A DNA stretch of 64,000 nt from Sabellastarte sp. h YS-2021 (Eukaryota; Annelida; Polychaeta; Sabellida; Sabellidae). Of the stretch, positions 11,066 to 21,756 are shown piece by piece. The stretch's first letter is position 1, and every line of letters begins with the position of its first letter. Location: contig OZ024936.1 in NCBI GenBank assembly GCA_964017235.1, forward strand, positions 35,672,040-35,736,039, read 5' to 3'. A model generated the notes under the pieces. The model was not told where the DNA came from and did not search any database. It saw nothing but the letters and a program-made list of their open reading frames with translations. The position numbers were made by a program, and so were the translations under genes.

Positions 11066-12031
11066 ATGGCATCCCAGCTGTCCACCAGTGCATGTGCCAG
11101 ACTACATACAGCCTTTAGACCAGCGACATACACAGCCTATACTCGTATGTTCTCAGATTTCATAGCATTCCTGGTGGTAGCTGGGCTCTGCCTTACCCAA
11201 GTATCCACACTTCAGGTACTAGCTTTTACAGAATTTCTGTACTTAAACTGTTTTTCACCTAGTAACATAGCCAACCATTTGGCCGGAATTAAAGCCATGT
11301 TCATAATTTATGATTTGGATTACACTGCTTTTCTGGACCACCGGATACAACTGTATCTAAAATCCCTCAAGATTAACAGGCCTTTTCAACCACATATTCC
11401 ACAAATTATAGACGAATATTTACTTGCCAGAATTGTCGTTGCTTGTGAAAAATTTCCAAATCACATAGTTTTTAAAGCATTGTACACTATTTCCTTCTTT
11501 TCTTTCCTTCGCTTATCCAATTTGTTACCTCACTCTATTAAAATGTTTGATATATCTAGACAATTATGTAGAGGTGACATATTTTTCTCACAAAATACGG
11601 CCACCATTCTCATTAAATGGTCGAAAACCATTCAAAACCGACAAGAGATCAAGACTATTGTTATTCCATTGTTACATGGCTCTCCCATATGTCCAGTACA
11701 AGCTGTTCGACAAATGCTGGCAGCATATCCTGACCATGACAATGCCCCTTTGTTTCAAATCCCTAGCGGTTCCTCACTCATCCCTCTGACTGATTCAAAA
11801 GCTCGTAAACATTTAAAAAATATCTCGCTGCTATTACAGATAACACCAACTTTAACATTTCACATGTTCAGGAAGGGTGGCACCACCTGGGCCTTTAATC
11901 ATGGGGTCCCTATAGAAAATATAATGCAACATGGCACTTGGTCCTCGCAAACTGTTTGGAGATATATCAAATCTGTCCCTTCCGCCTCATCCCTAGTCTC
12001 CACTTCCTTTCAAAACTACCTACAACCCTAG
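11066..12031 (+). CDS. ORF3, tyrosine recombinase (321 aa)
   Basis: Integrates the circular DNA intermediate by site-specific strand exchange, replacing a DDE integrase. An N-terminal core-binding-like region (about 1-110, with TYTAYTRMFSDFIAFL) precedes the catalytic domain. Visible catalytic residues are Arg149 (FLRLSNLL), His266 and Arg269 (FHMFRKGG), His289 (QHGTW) and Tyr300 (WRYIKS). This is the complete R-HxxR-H-Y set at normal spacing. Length is usual for Ngaro/DIRS recombinases. The likely substrate is the AATGT-containing junction between the B and A repeats. The frame is intact, so the protein could be active. Confidence 0.93.
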   Translation: MASQLSTSACARLHTAFRPATYTAYTRMFSDFIAFLVVAGLCLTQVSTLQVLAFTEFLYLNCFSPSNIANHLAGIKAMFIIYDLDYTAFLDHRIQLYLKSLKINRPFQPHIPQIIDEYLLARIVVACEKFPNHIVFKALYTISFFSFLRLSNLLPHSIKMFDISRQLCRGDIFFSQNTATILIKWSKTIQNRQEIKTIVIPLLHGSPICPVQAVRQMLAAYPDHDNAPLFQIPSGSSLIPLTDSKARKHLKNISLLLQITPTLTFHMFRKGGTTWAFNHGVPIENIMQHGTWSSQTVWRYIKSVPSASSLVSTSFQNYLQP

Positions 12032-12042
12032 TTTGGCAGTTT

Positions 12043-12481
12043 GGGTGCTATTCTTTCCTTTCCTTTAAATTTTTCAAGTTAAAATCTTCTAGTTATCTAT
12101 TGTCATCCGGCTTGACCTTGGTTTTGACCTTTAACTCTTCAAATTATATTTTGCCTCCATACTCGTGGGTTTGACCTTGGCTGTGACCCCAGAGTTGTCA
12201 CTCAAAAAATGTATCACTAAAAATGATCTCTACTAGCTTACCCTTACTTTCATGTTTTGGACCTCGCATATCCTATGACCAAATCTGCATTGGTCTAAAA
12301 AATTTCAAAATTGGTAAGCTAGTTCTTCCATATGACTACTCAGTTGCATTCCTAAATTATAATTCCCTTGTACATAACGTGCTCATATATATTATCATGT
12401 TTTACAAAGATATATTAGTTTTAAAAAATAAATATATATATATCCCACATATGTTTTTTTAATGGCTTTGTCAGGGAATGT
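12043..12481 (+). repeat. B1 split direct repeat
   Basis: 439 bp repeated at 13717-14155. It starts 11 bp after the ORF3 stop and ends TCAGGGAATGT, whose AATGT is shared with the start of A2. A degenerate partial copy of its start lies at about 13635-13710. Confidence 0.9.
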
Positions 12482-12668
12482 GCATGGTTGCATTTGGGTG
12501 CAACCGGGCTCATTCCTGGACTTTGCTTCATACCTTAAAATTTTTATTCTATCAAATGGTTTTGTATGTTACCTGTTCTCTCATTGGTTGAAATGGACTG
12601 ACCACTGAAACTGACCAGTACCTCGTCCATTTCAAATCTGGTGGCCAGAGGGAGAACATCACTTGCAC
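12477..12668 (+). repeat. A2 split direct repeat
   Basis: Identical by eye to A1. It abuts B1 through the shared AATGT. The B1-A2 junction is the expected copy of the circle junction. Confidence 0.9.
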
Positions 12669-13716
12669 CCTCCCACCCACCCACAAATATCATTCAATAA
12701 TTGTTGTTTACTTGTGCACAGATTTGTTGGCTAATGCATATTTCTAGTTTCAGACTGGCTCGTATTATGATGATTCCTATGTGGATATTGCTCAGCTTCC
12801 ATTATGCTTATTACTTATCTATGCTGATGGTTATCTTCTGAATCTGGCTTCCATATTGTGTCGCCTGTGATGATTCATGGCTGTTATAATATCCCTCACT
12901 TCCTGTTTACTACATAACAGGCAGTTATTGCTCCCACTTCTGGAAGTCTGCATATACCAGTGTCAAGTGGCTATCTACATTATTGCCTCACATCATCTTA
13001 TCAGAGTGGCCATACTGAGCTCTGTCAGTGGTGGAGTATTCTCATGCTGTTCGGTCACTGGCCCTGTGCTGTGATTAGCTTTGCTAAAGACGTTATCCAG
13101 TTCTGTTGATAATCATGTTATTAATCCATATGTATTTAGTATTATGACCAGACTGTGGGCTATTGTCGTGTCAAAGTAGCCTTTTTCTAGGGTGTTTTAT
13201 TATTTTTTTTTTGAAATTTTAAGGAGGCTGTATTGCTCAGTCACGTAAGGAATACATTTATACAGCTAGACAGGTTGCTGGCAATAAGTCCTTGGAAGCA
13301 ACCAGAGTATACATATGTTTATGTTGTTGTCTTATTGTGTTCTCATATAAATCTTTCTCTTATGATTCATGACCTCTGACCTGTCATTGATCTTATCACA
13401 CATATTGATACTATTGCTTTTTAATTTTAGTAATTTTAATTCTCCACTCTATGATCTTAACGTGTTGGCCACTTAGATAAATTCTTTATTCAAACGTACA
13501 TTTTAATGAGTACGTATTGCTAGCATTCACTAGATTCACTACCTTCCCTTGAACCTAACAAATTTACCCAACCTCTACTAAATTCTTCAATAAGATAATC
13601 TCCTTACTTTAACCTGTTACAGAACTTAAAATTTTAAGTTAAAACTTTCTAGTCATCTATTGTCATCCGGCTTGACCTTGGCTTTGACCCTTAAAATTTC
13701 ACACTATATTTTGCTC
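12669..13716 (+). other. Non-coding spacer between A2 and B2
   Basis: About 1 kb with no significant ORF. It lies inside the retrotransposon and probably carries 3' untranslated sequence. Its right end holds a diverged extra copy of the beginning of B. Confidence 0.6.
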
Positions 13717-14155
13717 GGGTGCTATTCTTTCCTTTCCTTTAAATTTTTCAAGTTAAAATCTTCTAGTTATCTATTGTCATCCGGCTTGACCTTGGTTTTG
13801 ACCTTTAACTCTTCAAATTATATTTTGCCTCCATACTCGTGGGTTTGACCTTGGCTGTGACCCCAGAGTTGTCACTCAAAAAATGTATCACTAAAAATGA
13901 TCTCTACTAGCTTACCCTTACTTTCATGTTTTGGACCTCGCATATCCTATGACCAAATCTGCATTGGTCTAAAAAATTTCAAAATTGGTAAGCTAGTTCT
14001 TCCATATGACTACTCAGTTGCATTCCTAAATTATAATTCCCTTGTACATAACGTGCTCATATATATTATCATGTTTTACAAAGATATATTAGTTTTAAAA
14101 AATAAATATATATATATCCCACATATGTTTTTTTAATGGCTTTGTCAGGGAATGT
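13717..14155 (+). repeat. B2 split direct repeat, right end of element
   Basis: Second copy of B at a constant offset of 1674 bp from B1. It ends at TCAGGGAATGT, after which the host satellite resumes with CATTATTTTGC. Confidence 0.9.
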
Positions 14156-14500
14156 CATTATTTTGCTACAAATAACAAAATAGCTATTACTCACTTATGG
14201 CATGCAATGGGATGCCAAACTATGTACCATCTTATAGCTAAGGACAAAGTAGCTGAACAACATATTTGAAGAAAAAGCTGTAACTGCAATAGTTTTTGAG
14301 TTATGAGCCCTTTATTTTACTCAAAGTAGCTAAAATTGCTATTACTCACTTATCTTTAGGCCTAAGTCCATAAAACCAGGCGTGAAAATACATTGGGACA
14401 ATTAATTTACAAAAAATCTGTAGTTGTAGTAGTTTTGGAGAAATCTGCATGACACACTAACGCACGCACGCACACACACAGGTTTATGGTGCAGACCGAG
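14156..14500 (+). repeat. Satellite interrupted by the element (right part) and its unique flank
   Basis: Continues the satellite of 6600-6946, then runs into a unique tail ending GGAGAAATCTGCATGACACAC and an (ACGC/ACAC)n stretch. The same tail closes the array at 35.5 kb. Confidence 0.75.
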
Positions 14501-14689
14501 GACATGGGTTTTTCTTACCCAACCGAGGACGTCTTTATTTTGATGTTTTTACATCAGATTGCAGTAGCTATGCATAAAATTATTTTGTTTATGTCATAAT
14601 TCATCCCATATTGCAAGAAAAACTGATTCTTTAAATATTGGTTGTTTACAAGACAACCGAGGACATAAGCACATAGTTGTACATTTACC

Positions 14690-15370
14690 AACTAACTGAG
14701 GACACACAGTTTTGGATTTAACACAGGAAATAGAGGACACACAGTGTTGGGTTTATCATTGCAAATAGGGGACACACATTTCTAGATTTATCAGCAAATA
14801 GAGGACACACAGTTTGGGATTTATTATATCAAGTAGAGGCCACATAGGTTATTCGATGTTTAGATATTATTATTAGATATCAGCATCTAACAACAGTTTA
14901 AGATTTTTCATGTTAATTAGAGGATGTAGTGTGGGATTTATTATATCAAGTAGAGGCCACATAGGTTATTCGATGTTTAGATATTATTATTAGATATCAG
15001 CATCTAACAACAGTTTAAGATTTATCATGTTAATTAGAGGATGTAGTGTGGGACTTATTATATCACACAGGACACACAGTTTATTAGATACAAAGAATCA
15101 AATAGAGGACACACAGTTTCTGATTTATCATGTCAACTAGAGGATGCACAGTATGGGACTTATTATATCAAATAGAGGACGCACAGTTTATGATTTATCA
15201 TATTAAATAGAGGACGCACATTATGGGATTTATTTTGTCAAATAGAGGACACACAGTTTATCAAATATAGTATTCAATAGTGGACACACAGTTTTTGGAT
15301 TTCTTGTGTTAAATAGATGGCACAGTTTGTGAGATAAAAAAGTCAAATTGGGACACACTTTAAGGAATAT
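14690..15370 (+). repeat. Minisatellite with GAGGACACACAGTTT core
   Basis: Roughly 15 irregular units of 35-60 bp built on AATAGAGGACACACAGTTT followed by GATTTATNATATCAA. It includes a ~117-bp segmental duplication (about 14820-14935 and 14935-15050) carrying TTATTCGATGTTTAGATATT. Non-coding. Confidence 0.8.
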
Positions 15371-15900
15371 ACTACACATTGAAGAAACATTGTTTAATCA
15401 AAATAATATATCAATTAGAAGATAAAGTAATTGAGTAAATTTATGAAATCCAAGAGAACATATATTTGGAATGTTAACTCTAGAGGCAGTACATCAAAAA
15501 GTAGGTAAATAACATAATTCACTAAAATGCCCTGAATTCAATAGTTTTGCAGTTACAAGTGATTTACCCAAAGCTGAACTATCAAAGTAGCTATTACTCA
15601 ATTAGCTATGGAGCTATAGCTCTGAAAGTACGCCATATCACACATCAAGAAGTAGGTGAACAATATATTTGGTGAGAATCCTGTAAACTAGAAATAGGAT
15701 GCCCTGTTGATAGTAGCTGCGACATATGAATAGAAACAGGATAGCATAGAAGGATAACACACATTATCATGTGTAATGTCCACCCCATGAACCTTTTGCC
15801 AAAATTGTACAGTAGTCTTACAAGAGCCTGTTTCATTTGTAAAATATATCAATGATGCTTAAATATTTATTAGTGTACATGTAAATTATTTCAGCTTCAT
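15371..15900. other. No gene; satellite remnants
   Basis: Contains a diverged fragment of the 155-bp satellite at about 15490-15690 (AGCTATTACTCAATTAGC, AGTAGGTGAACAATATATTTGG) and otherwise AT-rich sequence with no gene seen. Confidence 0.5.
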
Positions 15901-17383
15901 GCCTTTTTGCATTGGTTGGGTCGAAAATTTTGACGAAATCACTCTATGGTTAAGAAGATAGAAGGAAATTTCTGTTTTTCTATTTTTGGCAAAAATTTGA
16001 AAATTCAAAATGGCCGCCATTTTTGGGAAGAGAAAACACTATTGTTTTGTGACCTGGACCTTAAATTTCAAGCTCATTGGTGGCCTCTTATTAAAGGTCA
16101 GATTTTGGCCATTTTTTTACATTTTGGCCCAGTCCTCATATACAGAAAGTTAGATCATCCTATGGCTGGTATATATAATAAATATATATGTCCTCTGTAA
16201 GCATACAGAAATTTGACCTTGAAGCTCTTCATTGAAGGTCATCCACAGACCGCCAAAGTACCTCACAGAGGACAGTTTTGGCCTTTTTGGAGATATTTTC
16301 ACACTTAATGCTGACTCAATTGCATGGAAACTATTGAAAATGGCTTTGGAGGTTGAGTGCATGATGGAATACCAGTGTCCCGTGAAATTTTTCTGCTGTG
16401 AAATTTTTCTTCTTCCTGTCTTTTTACCCATTTCCACGCCATCACGCATGCACAGAAATGGTTATATTATAAACCAAGTTTGTTAAAAATTTCATGTTAC
16501 ACCAGCATCAAGTTTGTTGACCTTGGCTATTGTTTTCAAGGTCACCTTAGGCCTGCTAAAATGACTCAAAATGGTACCATAGACTGAGGCCATATACCTC
16601 CTTTATTATTGGCTGATACCGCTCTAACAAAAAAATATTATAGCTAGCCTTCTCAAATTTCAAGGATATATTCATAACCATAAAATCTTGCCTGGGAATA
16701 TTTTTGGCCTCATTTTGAAAAACAAGATGGCTGCCAGGGACGTTTATTTAACTTAAAGCAAGGACTTTTGTTGGCCCTCTAGAGCAAAGGGTATTATAGG
16801 TAGAGATCTCAAATTCGCAGAATATGTTCCGCATTACAAAATCTTGACTGGAAATATTTTCAGCCTCATTTTGAAAAACAAGATGGCTGCCATGGGCGTT
16901 TTCTCTCAGTCATGAAAAGTGATTATATCTCCCTTATGATTGGTCCTAGAGGTTTGGGATGGTAAACCAACCTATAGGAAATCATGGGCTGGGAATCTTT
17001 TGGTGTGGTCGGATTAGACTGGGCCCTTCCTTCGAGGTCAAACGAGGATAGTAAAATCTAAAGTGCTTATAAATCACTTTTTCTTGGTCCTAGAGGTTTG
17101 TAATGTGAAACCATCCTATAGGAAATCATGCGCTAGGAATCTTCTGATGTGATCAGATTTGAGCTTTGACCCCTCTTTCAAGGTCAAATGACGATAGCCC
17201 AAATTAAAAGTGCTTATAACTCACTTATTTGTATTCCTAGAGGTTTGCAATGTCACACCAACCTACTGGAAATCATGGGCTAAGAATCTTTGGATGTGGT
17301 CAGATTTGACCTTGGGCTCCTCTGTCACGGTTAAGTGATGGTTGATTGGCTTTGGTGAGTTTTAATTCTGGTGGATACAATTT
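15900..17383 (+). repeat. Degenerate ~130-150-bp arrays inside a Helitron-like end
   Basis: Begins with GGCCGCC-type fragments. It continues with units containing AAAACAAGATGGCTGCCA and then units with GGTCCTAGAGGTTTG, GGAAATCATGGGCTGGGAATC and GTCAGATTTGACC. It ends at the GGTGGATACAATTTGCATC sequence of the Helitron-like 3' end at 17412. Short ORFs here are by-products of the repeats. Confidence 0.7.
16375..16502. mobile_element. Short MITE with CGTGAAATTTTT termini
   Basis: The left end GTGTCCCGTGAAATTTTT and right end AAAAATTTCATGTTACAC are imperfect inverted repeats. A longer relative with the same ends and the same internal ACGCCAT/GCATGCACAGAAATGG block lies at 55079-55366, so this is an internally deleted copy. 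Confidence 0.6.
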
Positions 17384-17412
17384 GCATCGGTTCTCTGATG
17401 CGCTATGTCTAG
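17384..17412 (+). mobile_element. Helitron-like 3' terminus
   Basis: GCATC(8-nt loop)GATGC hairpin at 17384-17401, then 7 nt and CTAG at 17409-17412, followed by T. This matches the Helitron 3' signature (short hairpin, CTRR, insertion before T). The preceding GGTGGATACAATTTGCATC is shared with the minus-strand terminus at 38180-38225. Confidence 0.6.
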
Positions 17413-18055
17413 TTACATTTGTATCTTTCATTAAGCAAACATTTTGTTTAGTTAGTGTCAGTACAAGTTGCTCCCATAAACACTTAGGCCCCCTCCCCAC
17501 GGTGCTATATTTGTGTCAAACATAATACTCTGTATGTCACACTTCAACCATGTACCGTCCGGGGATAAACGGCGTTGAGATGCCATCTCTAGTTTATATA
17601 TCTGCTACTTCCCTACCTGAAATAGCTCCTTTGCCTTGTATTACCATGCAGATACCCAAAAGTACCTCAGTCCAAAAAGTTTCAGTCCAAGTCTCAGATT
17701 CCATATGAATATCAAAATAAAGACTCAATCATGTCAGTCAACAAGTGGGCAATTCCATATAACAAAGTTGCACAGTCCAAAGGTTCAATCAGCAAGGTTA
17801 GTCATGTTACTTTATCCTCTTGTTGTGTCACACAATGTGTAATATTCAACTGTATGTGAGTGTATGGAAGAGTATATGTAAAGTTTAAACTTGAAAATAG
17901 CTGTATCTGACGATTGAACTAGAGCATTGCTTCGCAAGAGAAAAAGAAATTGTTTTTGCAGCAAAAACAAAGCGTCCCAATGAATATTAATGAGTTTGTA
18001 GAAATCACTATCTTCCTGTGTTTAATATGTTTTTCCATTTATGACAAAATGCAAG
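17413..18055. other. No gene; one repeat terminus
   Basis: Mostly unique AT-rich sequence. GTCCGGGGATA, GGCGTTGAGA and CATCTCTAG at about 17555-17595 form a terminus whose reverse complement recurs near 32596-32635. No gene seen. Confidence 0.45.
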
Positions 18056-18059
18056 GATT

Positions 18060-18690
18060 CATATATGAATCTAGCCAAAAGTGGCAGGAAAACGATTTTT
18101 GAGATAAGTCGCCAGTAGGCTCTGCAAATACCCTGTGGGTCAAAAATTTCGTCGAAATCGCTCTATCTCACTCCGTTTCCAAGATAAACGCATTTTTGTG
18201 TTTAAGGCAGAAATTCAAGATGACCGCCAAAAGTGGCGGGAAAACGATTTTTGGGAAAAGTTGCCAGTACACTCTGCGGATACCCTATAGGTTAAAGATT
18301 TTGTCGAAATTGCTCTATCTCGCTCCGTTTCCAAGATAAACGCGTTTTTTGCGTTTTATGCAGAAATTCAAGATGGCTGCCAAAAGTGGCGGGGAAAATG
18401 ATTTTTGAGGAAAGTTGCCAGAAGACTTGGCAGATACCCTGTGGGTCAAAAATTTCATCAAAATCGCTCTCTCTCGCTCTGTTTCCAAGATAAACTCGTT
18501 TTTTGCGTTTAACACAGAAATTCGAAATGGCCGCCAAAAGTGGCGGGAAACAATTTTTGCAAAAAGTTGCCAGGAGACTCTGCAAATACCCTGTGGGTCA
18601 AAACTTTCGTCAAAATTGTTCTATCTCGCTCTGTTTCCGAGATAAATGTGTTTTTGCGTTTTCAGCATTAAGAAAAATCATGATGTTTAG
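18060..18690 (+). repeat. ~150-bp GGCCGCC array (second locus)
   Basis: Four units of the same family as 4530-6600, same orientation, with intact CGCTCTATCTCGCTCCG and CAAAAGTGGCGGGAAA blocks. Confidence 0.88.
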
Positions 18691-18699
18691 TTAATCGTT

Positions 18700-20830
18700 A
18701 ATAAGTCGGCCATTTTGTATTGGACCACTTCCAAAAGTTAACAATTTCCAGACATCTATATGACGAACCTACTTGCTAACTTTCATGTGAATAGCTGAAA
18801 CCCTTTTTAAGTTATCATCCGGACAAGCACACCCTTTTGAAAAACATGTTTTTGGTCACGTGACTTCTCTGATTGGTTGAAATGTCATGACACCATATTC
18901 AGAAATTTTTCCCAGGGCTACTGCATACACCTACCAAATATGAAGAGAATCTGCCTTATGGCTGCGAAGCTATTGCGAAAAGAAAATGCAGATCCGGCGG
19001 AGTCGCTTCTCCCATATACAAACAAGCGTCCCTCGCTGGACACTTAATGAATACACTACATTAAAGTAATAATCAACTAAGCAGAAAGAAAGACAAATAG
19101 ATTTTATATAACTGAACTTAATTTATAAACATGAAATAGCATGTACAGTTACGGAAGACTAAAATTAATTCTAAGGCATAAAATCCAACTTTCTAGTAGT
19201 AACCTCTATATGTTGCTAAAAAATGTTTACCACAGAACTATAGCTGAAAAATAGTAGGCTTTAAGAGAAACTGGTTTTATTGAGTCAGCATAGAGTATTC
19301 TATGAAAATCTATGTAATTAACTGTCTAACCAGTGTTTTCCTCTATTATAGGCTCTATTATAGAGTTCTGGCCATAATGTAACATCAAGCCAAAGAGTAA
19401 AATAATTTAATAAAGGTCCTGGAACCAGCTTGAAATCACAAAATAACAATGTTTATGATTTGCGGTTGCGGCTAGAATTATTATGCGGTTGCAGTGACTA
19501 CACAGTAAGTTGCATATGAGTTCTGCAATCACTGTCGTGGTTGTTTATTGATTTCACTTTTGCATAACGCAAATGCAGACTTGTCAAACAAAAGCCAAAA
19601 AACACTGAAAGTGGTTCCTTAATTTAGGGCTGTTTTTGCATGTCCCAATACCAGCCTACTGTAAATAGTTCCAACACAAATCAGTTACATTCAACTCAAA
19701 TTCAACAAAGTGTCGCCTAAAAATGCATAAAATATGCAAATCAAATAAATTATAATATTGCAAATATTTTACAATAATCGTTAATCACCTATTTTAAAGT
19801 CTTTCAGATGTGATATACTGGTACAACAATGACAGCTAGTTTGATGGTAGAAATACTTCAAAAGCCACAATTCTTTAAAATAATAACAAAATATGTGGAG
19901 AATATGTTGTTCATTAGTGTGAAAAGTTAGTATGTAATAGAATTTTGGTTATTTCTCAGTCTTTTTGTTGGAATCTCATGTGAAACCACTTTTCCCAGCT
20001 CCAATGGCTGAATCATCGCTAAGTTACCCATGGTCCATAATTCCAAACCAACTGTTACATCATACTTTGTGTTGCATCGGCTTTTGCTGTCACAATATTA
20101 TAGTCAGGCTTCACTCCTTTATCAGAATAAAAATACAACTGTTTACATTTCGTTTGATTAATACATGCACTGCCACAGAAAGTGGCTGAACAACATATGT
20201 TAATGAAATGCAGTCATTTTGGACTCATAAGCAACTTGTTAATTAGAGTCGCTATTGTCAATATTGCTCACTAAGCTATTTACCTAGATATGCAAAAGCA
20301 ATATCTTGATGGAGGGGTCAAAGATCAAATCCAATCTTAAGATTTACAGTATGGTTTCCAAAGGACTGCTTTCACATTCCAAGCCCTTGGGATCAATAAC
20401 AACGAATACATATATAAGGTTTTTAGTGCACAAACACAGTTTGGTCATGAAGCAGTGTTTAAAGGTCAAATCTAGCCCTTCCATAAAATTCCCACAAGCA
20501 AGCACCCACCAGGGAGGGATGACTATAATTTGTGATGGTTATGCGAGTCTTGAATTGGCTCCTAAAACTTGAAATGGCTGTTGAGATCTGACATTGAGTG
20601 GGAGTGTTTTCCATTCTACTAGTACAGTTGTGCCAAAAGTACGCCTGCCAATCACCTTTTTGGCACAGACTAAGAAAATCCAGTAGACTTGTGGCCAAGA
20701 GCATGTTGAAGTTTTTTAAGTTAGCAACACTGGATTTGTTGACCTGACATATAGCAAGAATTACAGTATTATGGCATGTGCCCCCAGAGCTGTAGTCTCG
20801 ACACTGGCAAATTTATGGATACGTCACAAA
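18700..20830. other. No gene recognised
   Basis: 18700-19047 looks like the unique end of a dispersed repeat (ACCTACCAAATATGAAGAGAATC, ending GCGTCCCTCGCTGGACAC). The rest is AT-rich with short ORFs that show no domain. Nothing further is supported. Confidence 0.5.
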
Positions 20831-20834
20831 TCCG

Positions 20835-21005
20835 AGATGATACTACCCAGATCTGAGATTTATTTAAGTACAGACCTATTCCATATACTGGATAGGACGA
20901 AATTTGAGTGGACAGACCTGTTCCATATCACCTAGATCTGAGATTTATGTAAGTACAGACCTATTCCATATACTGGATATGACGATTTTTGAGTGGACAG
21001 CTATC
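20835..21005 (-). repeat. Two ~84-bp repeat units
   Basis: Two copies of AGTACAGACCTATTCCATATACTGGATA with a GATCTGAGATTTAT block. They are the reverse complement of the array at 32210-32590. Confidence 0.8.
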
Positions 21006-21062
21006 ATGAGAAAACCAATTGAAGAAACTTGCAAATTTAATAAGTAAATTAAATTTTTATAA

Positions 21063-21241
21063 GTTAATACCCTATCCAATGGACAATAGCTTATCCGGTC
21101 GGCGCAGACCGGCCCGCCAAACGTCAGAAAAAGACGTCCTGTGTCTCCACTAGCAGGTCGGTCCGTAGCACCAGTGCACTCGCCAGATGGCGTGTCGTAC
21201 TTCCTTCCTGTCTAGACAGAGTGACGTCATAGCATCTTTTT
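21063..21241. repeat. Left inverted terminal repeat of DIRS element
   Basis: GTTAATAC...CCTATCCAATGG to AGCATCTTTTT. It is the reverse complement of 27251-27431 apart from a 2-bp difference near the tip (TACCC versus TACATCC). GC-rich inner half with GGTCGGCGCAGACCGG. Confidence 0.92.
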
Positions 21242-21303
21242 TGTTGTCTAAACTTATTAGACCCCTAGTAAGCTGATAGCGGGGTCGGTGGGAGGGTCTC
21301 GCG

Positions 21304-21400
21304 TGTCCATTGGATAGGGTATTAACTTATAAAAATTTAATTTACTTATTAAATTTGCAATTTTATTGCGTTAATACATCCTATCCAATGGACAATAGCT
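21304..21400. repeat. Internal complementary region of DIRS element
   Basis: The left half is the reverse complement of the left tip and its TTGCAAATTTAATAAG extension. The right half (from about 21360, TTTTATTGCGTTAATACATC) is the reverse complement of the right tip. The fusion point near 21359 represents the circle junction. Confidence 0.88.
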
Positions 21401-21756
21401 GAATGACTACCGCTTGGTCGGCGGGTAGGTTACTAGGGACTTGTGTGAACTCGTGGAAATTCCTTCTTAAAGCCTGGGTAAACCTTGAAGTTTAAAACCC
21501 CTAAGGCTATGGTCGAATATCATCATCCGGTTAACCCGGTTGGAACCGTCAGAGTCGACCTTGTTTTTCTCCCCCCCCCCCCCTTTTTTAAAAACAGACC
21601 TGCTCTGAGGTAGGGGGAAGAGAGGGATGAGTTCAGTCCCATAAAATTAAGTCTCCCGGAGGAAGTACGTGAGATTTTTTTTTTTTTTTTGTTGCTCCTT
21701 AATTATGTGTAGTATAAACAAATATGTACAAGCATTTACATATGTACAGATCTCCT

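Larger units (their letters stand above)
6947..14155 (+). mobile_element. Complete tyrosine-recombinase retrotransposon, Ngaro/PAT layout
   Basis: The layout is A1 (6947-7138), three ORFs, B1 (12043-12481), A2 (12477-12668), spacer, B2 (13717-14155). The two A copies appear identical over 192 bp and the two B copies over 439 bp. This is the split direct repeat architecture known from Ngaro and PAT elements. ORF1 is gag-like, ORF2 is reverse transcriptase-RNase H, and ORF3 is a tyrosine recombinase. AATGT stands at the left end, at the B1/A2 junction and at the right end, as expected for site-specific insertion of a circle without conventional target duplication. There is no methyltransferase-like domain after RNase H, which argues against DIRS1 proper. 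Intact ORFs and identical repeats suggest recent insertion. Confidence 0.9.
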
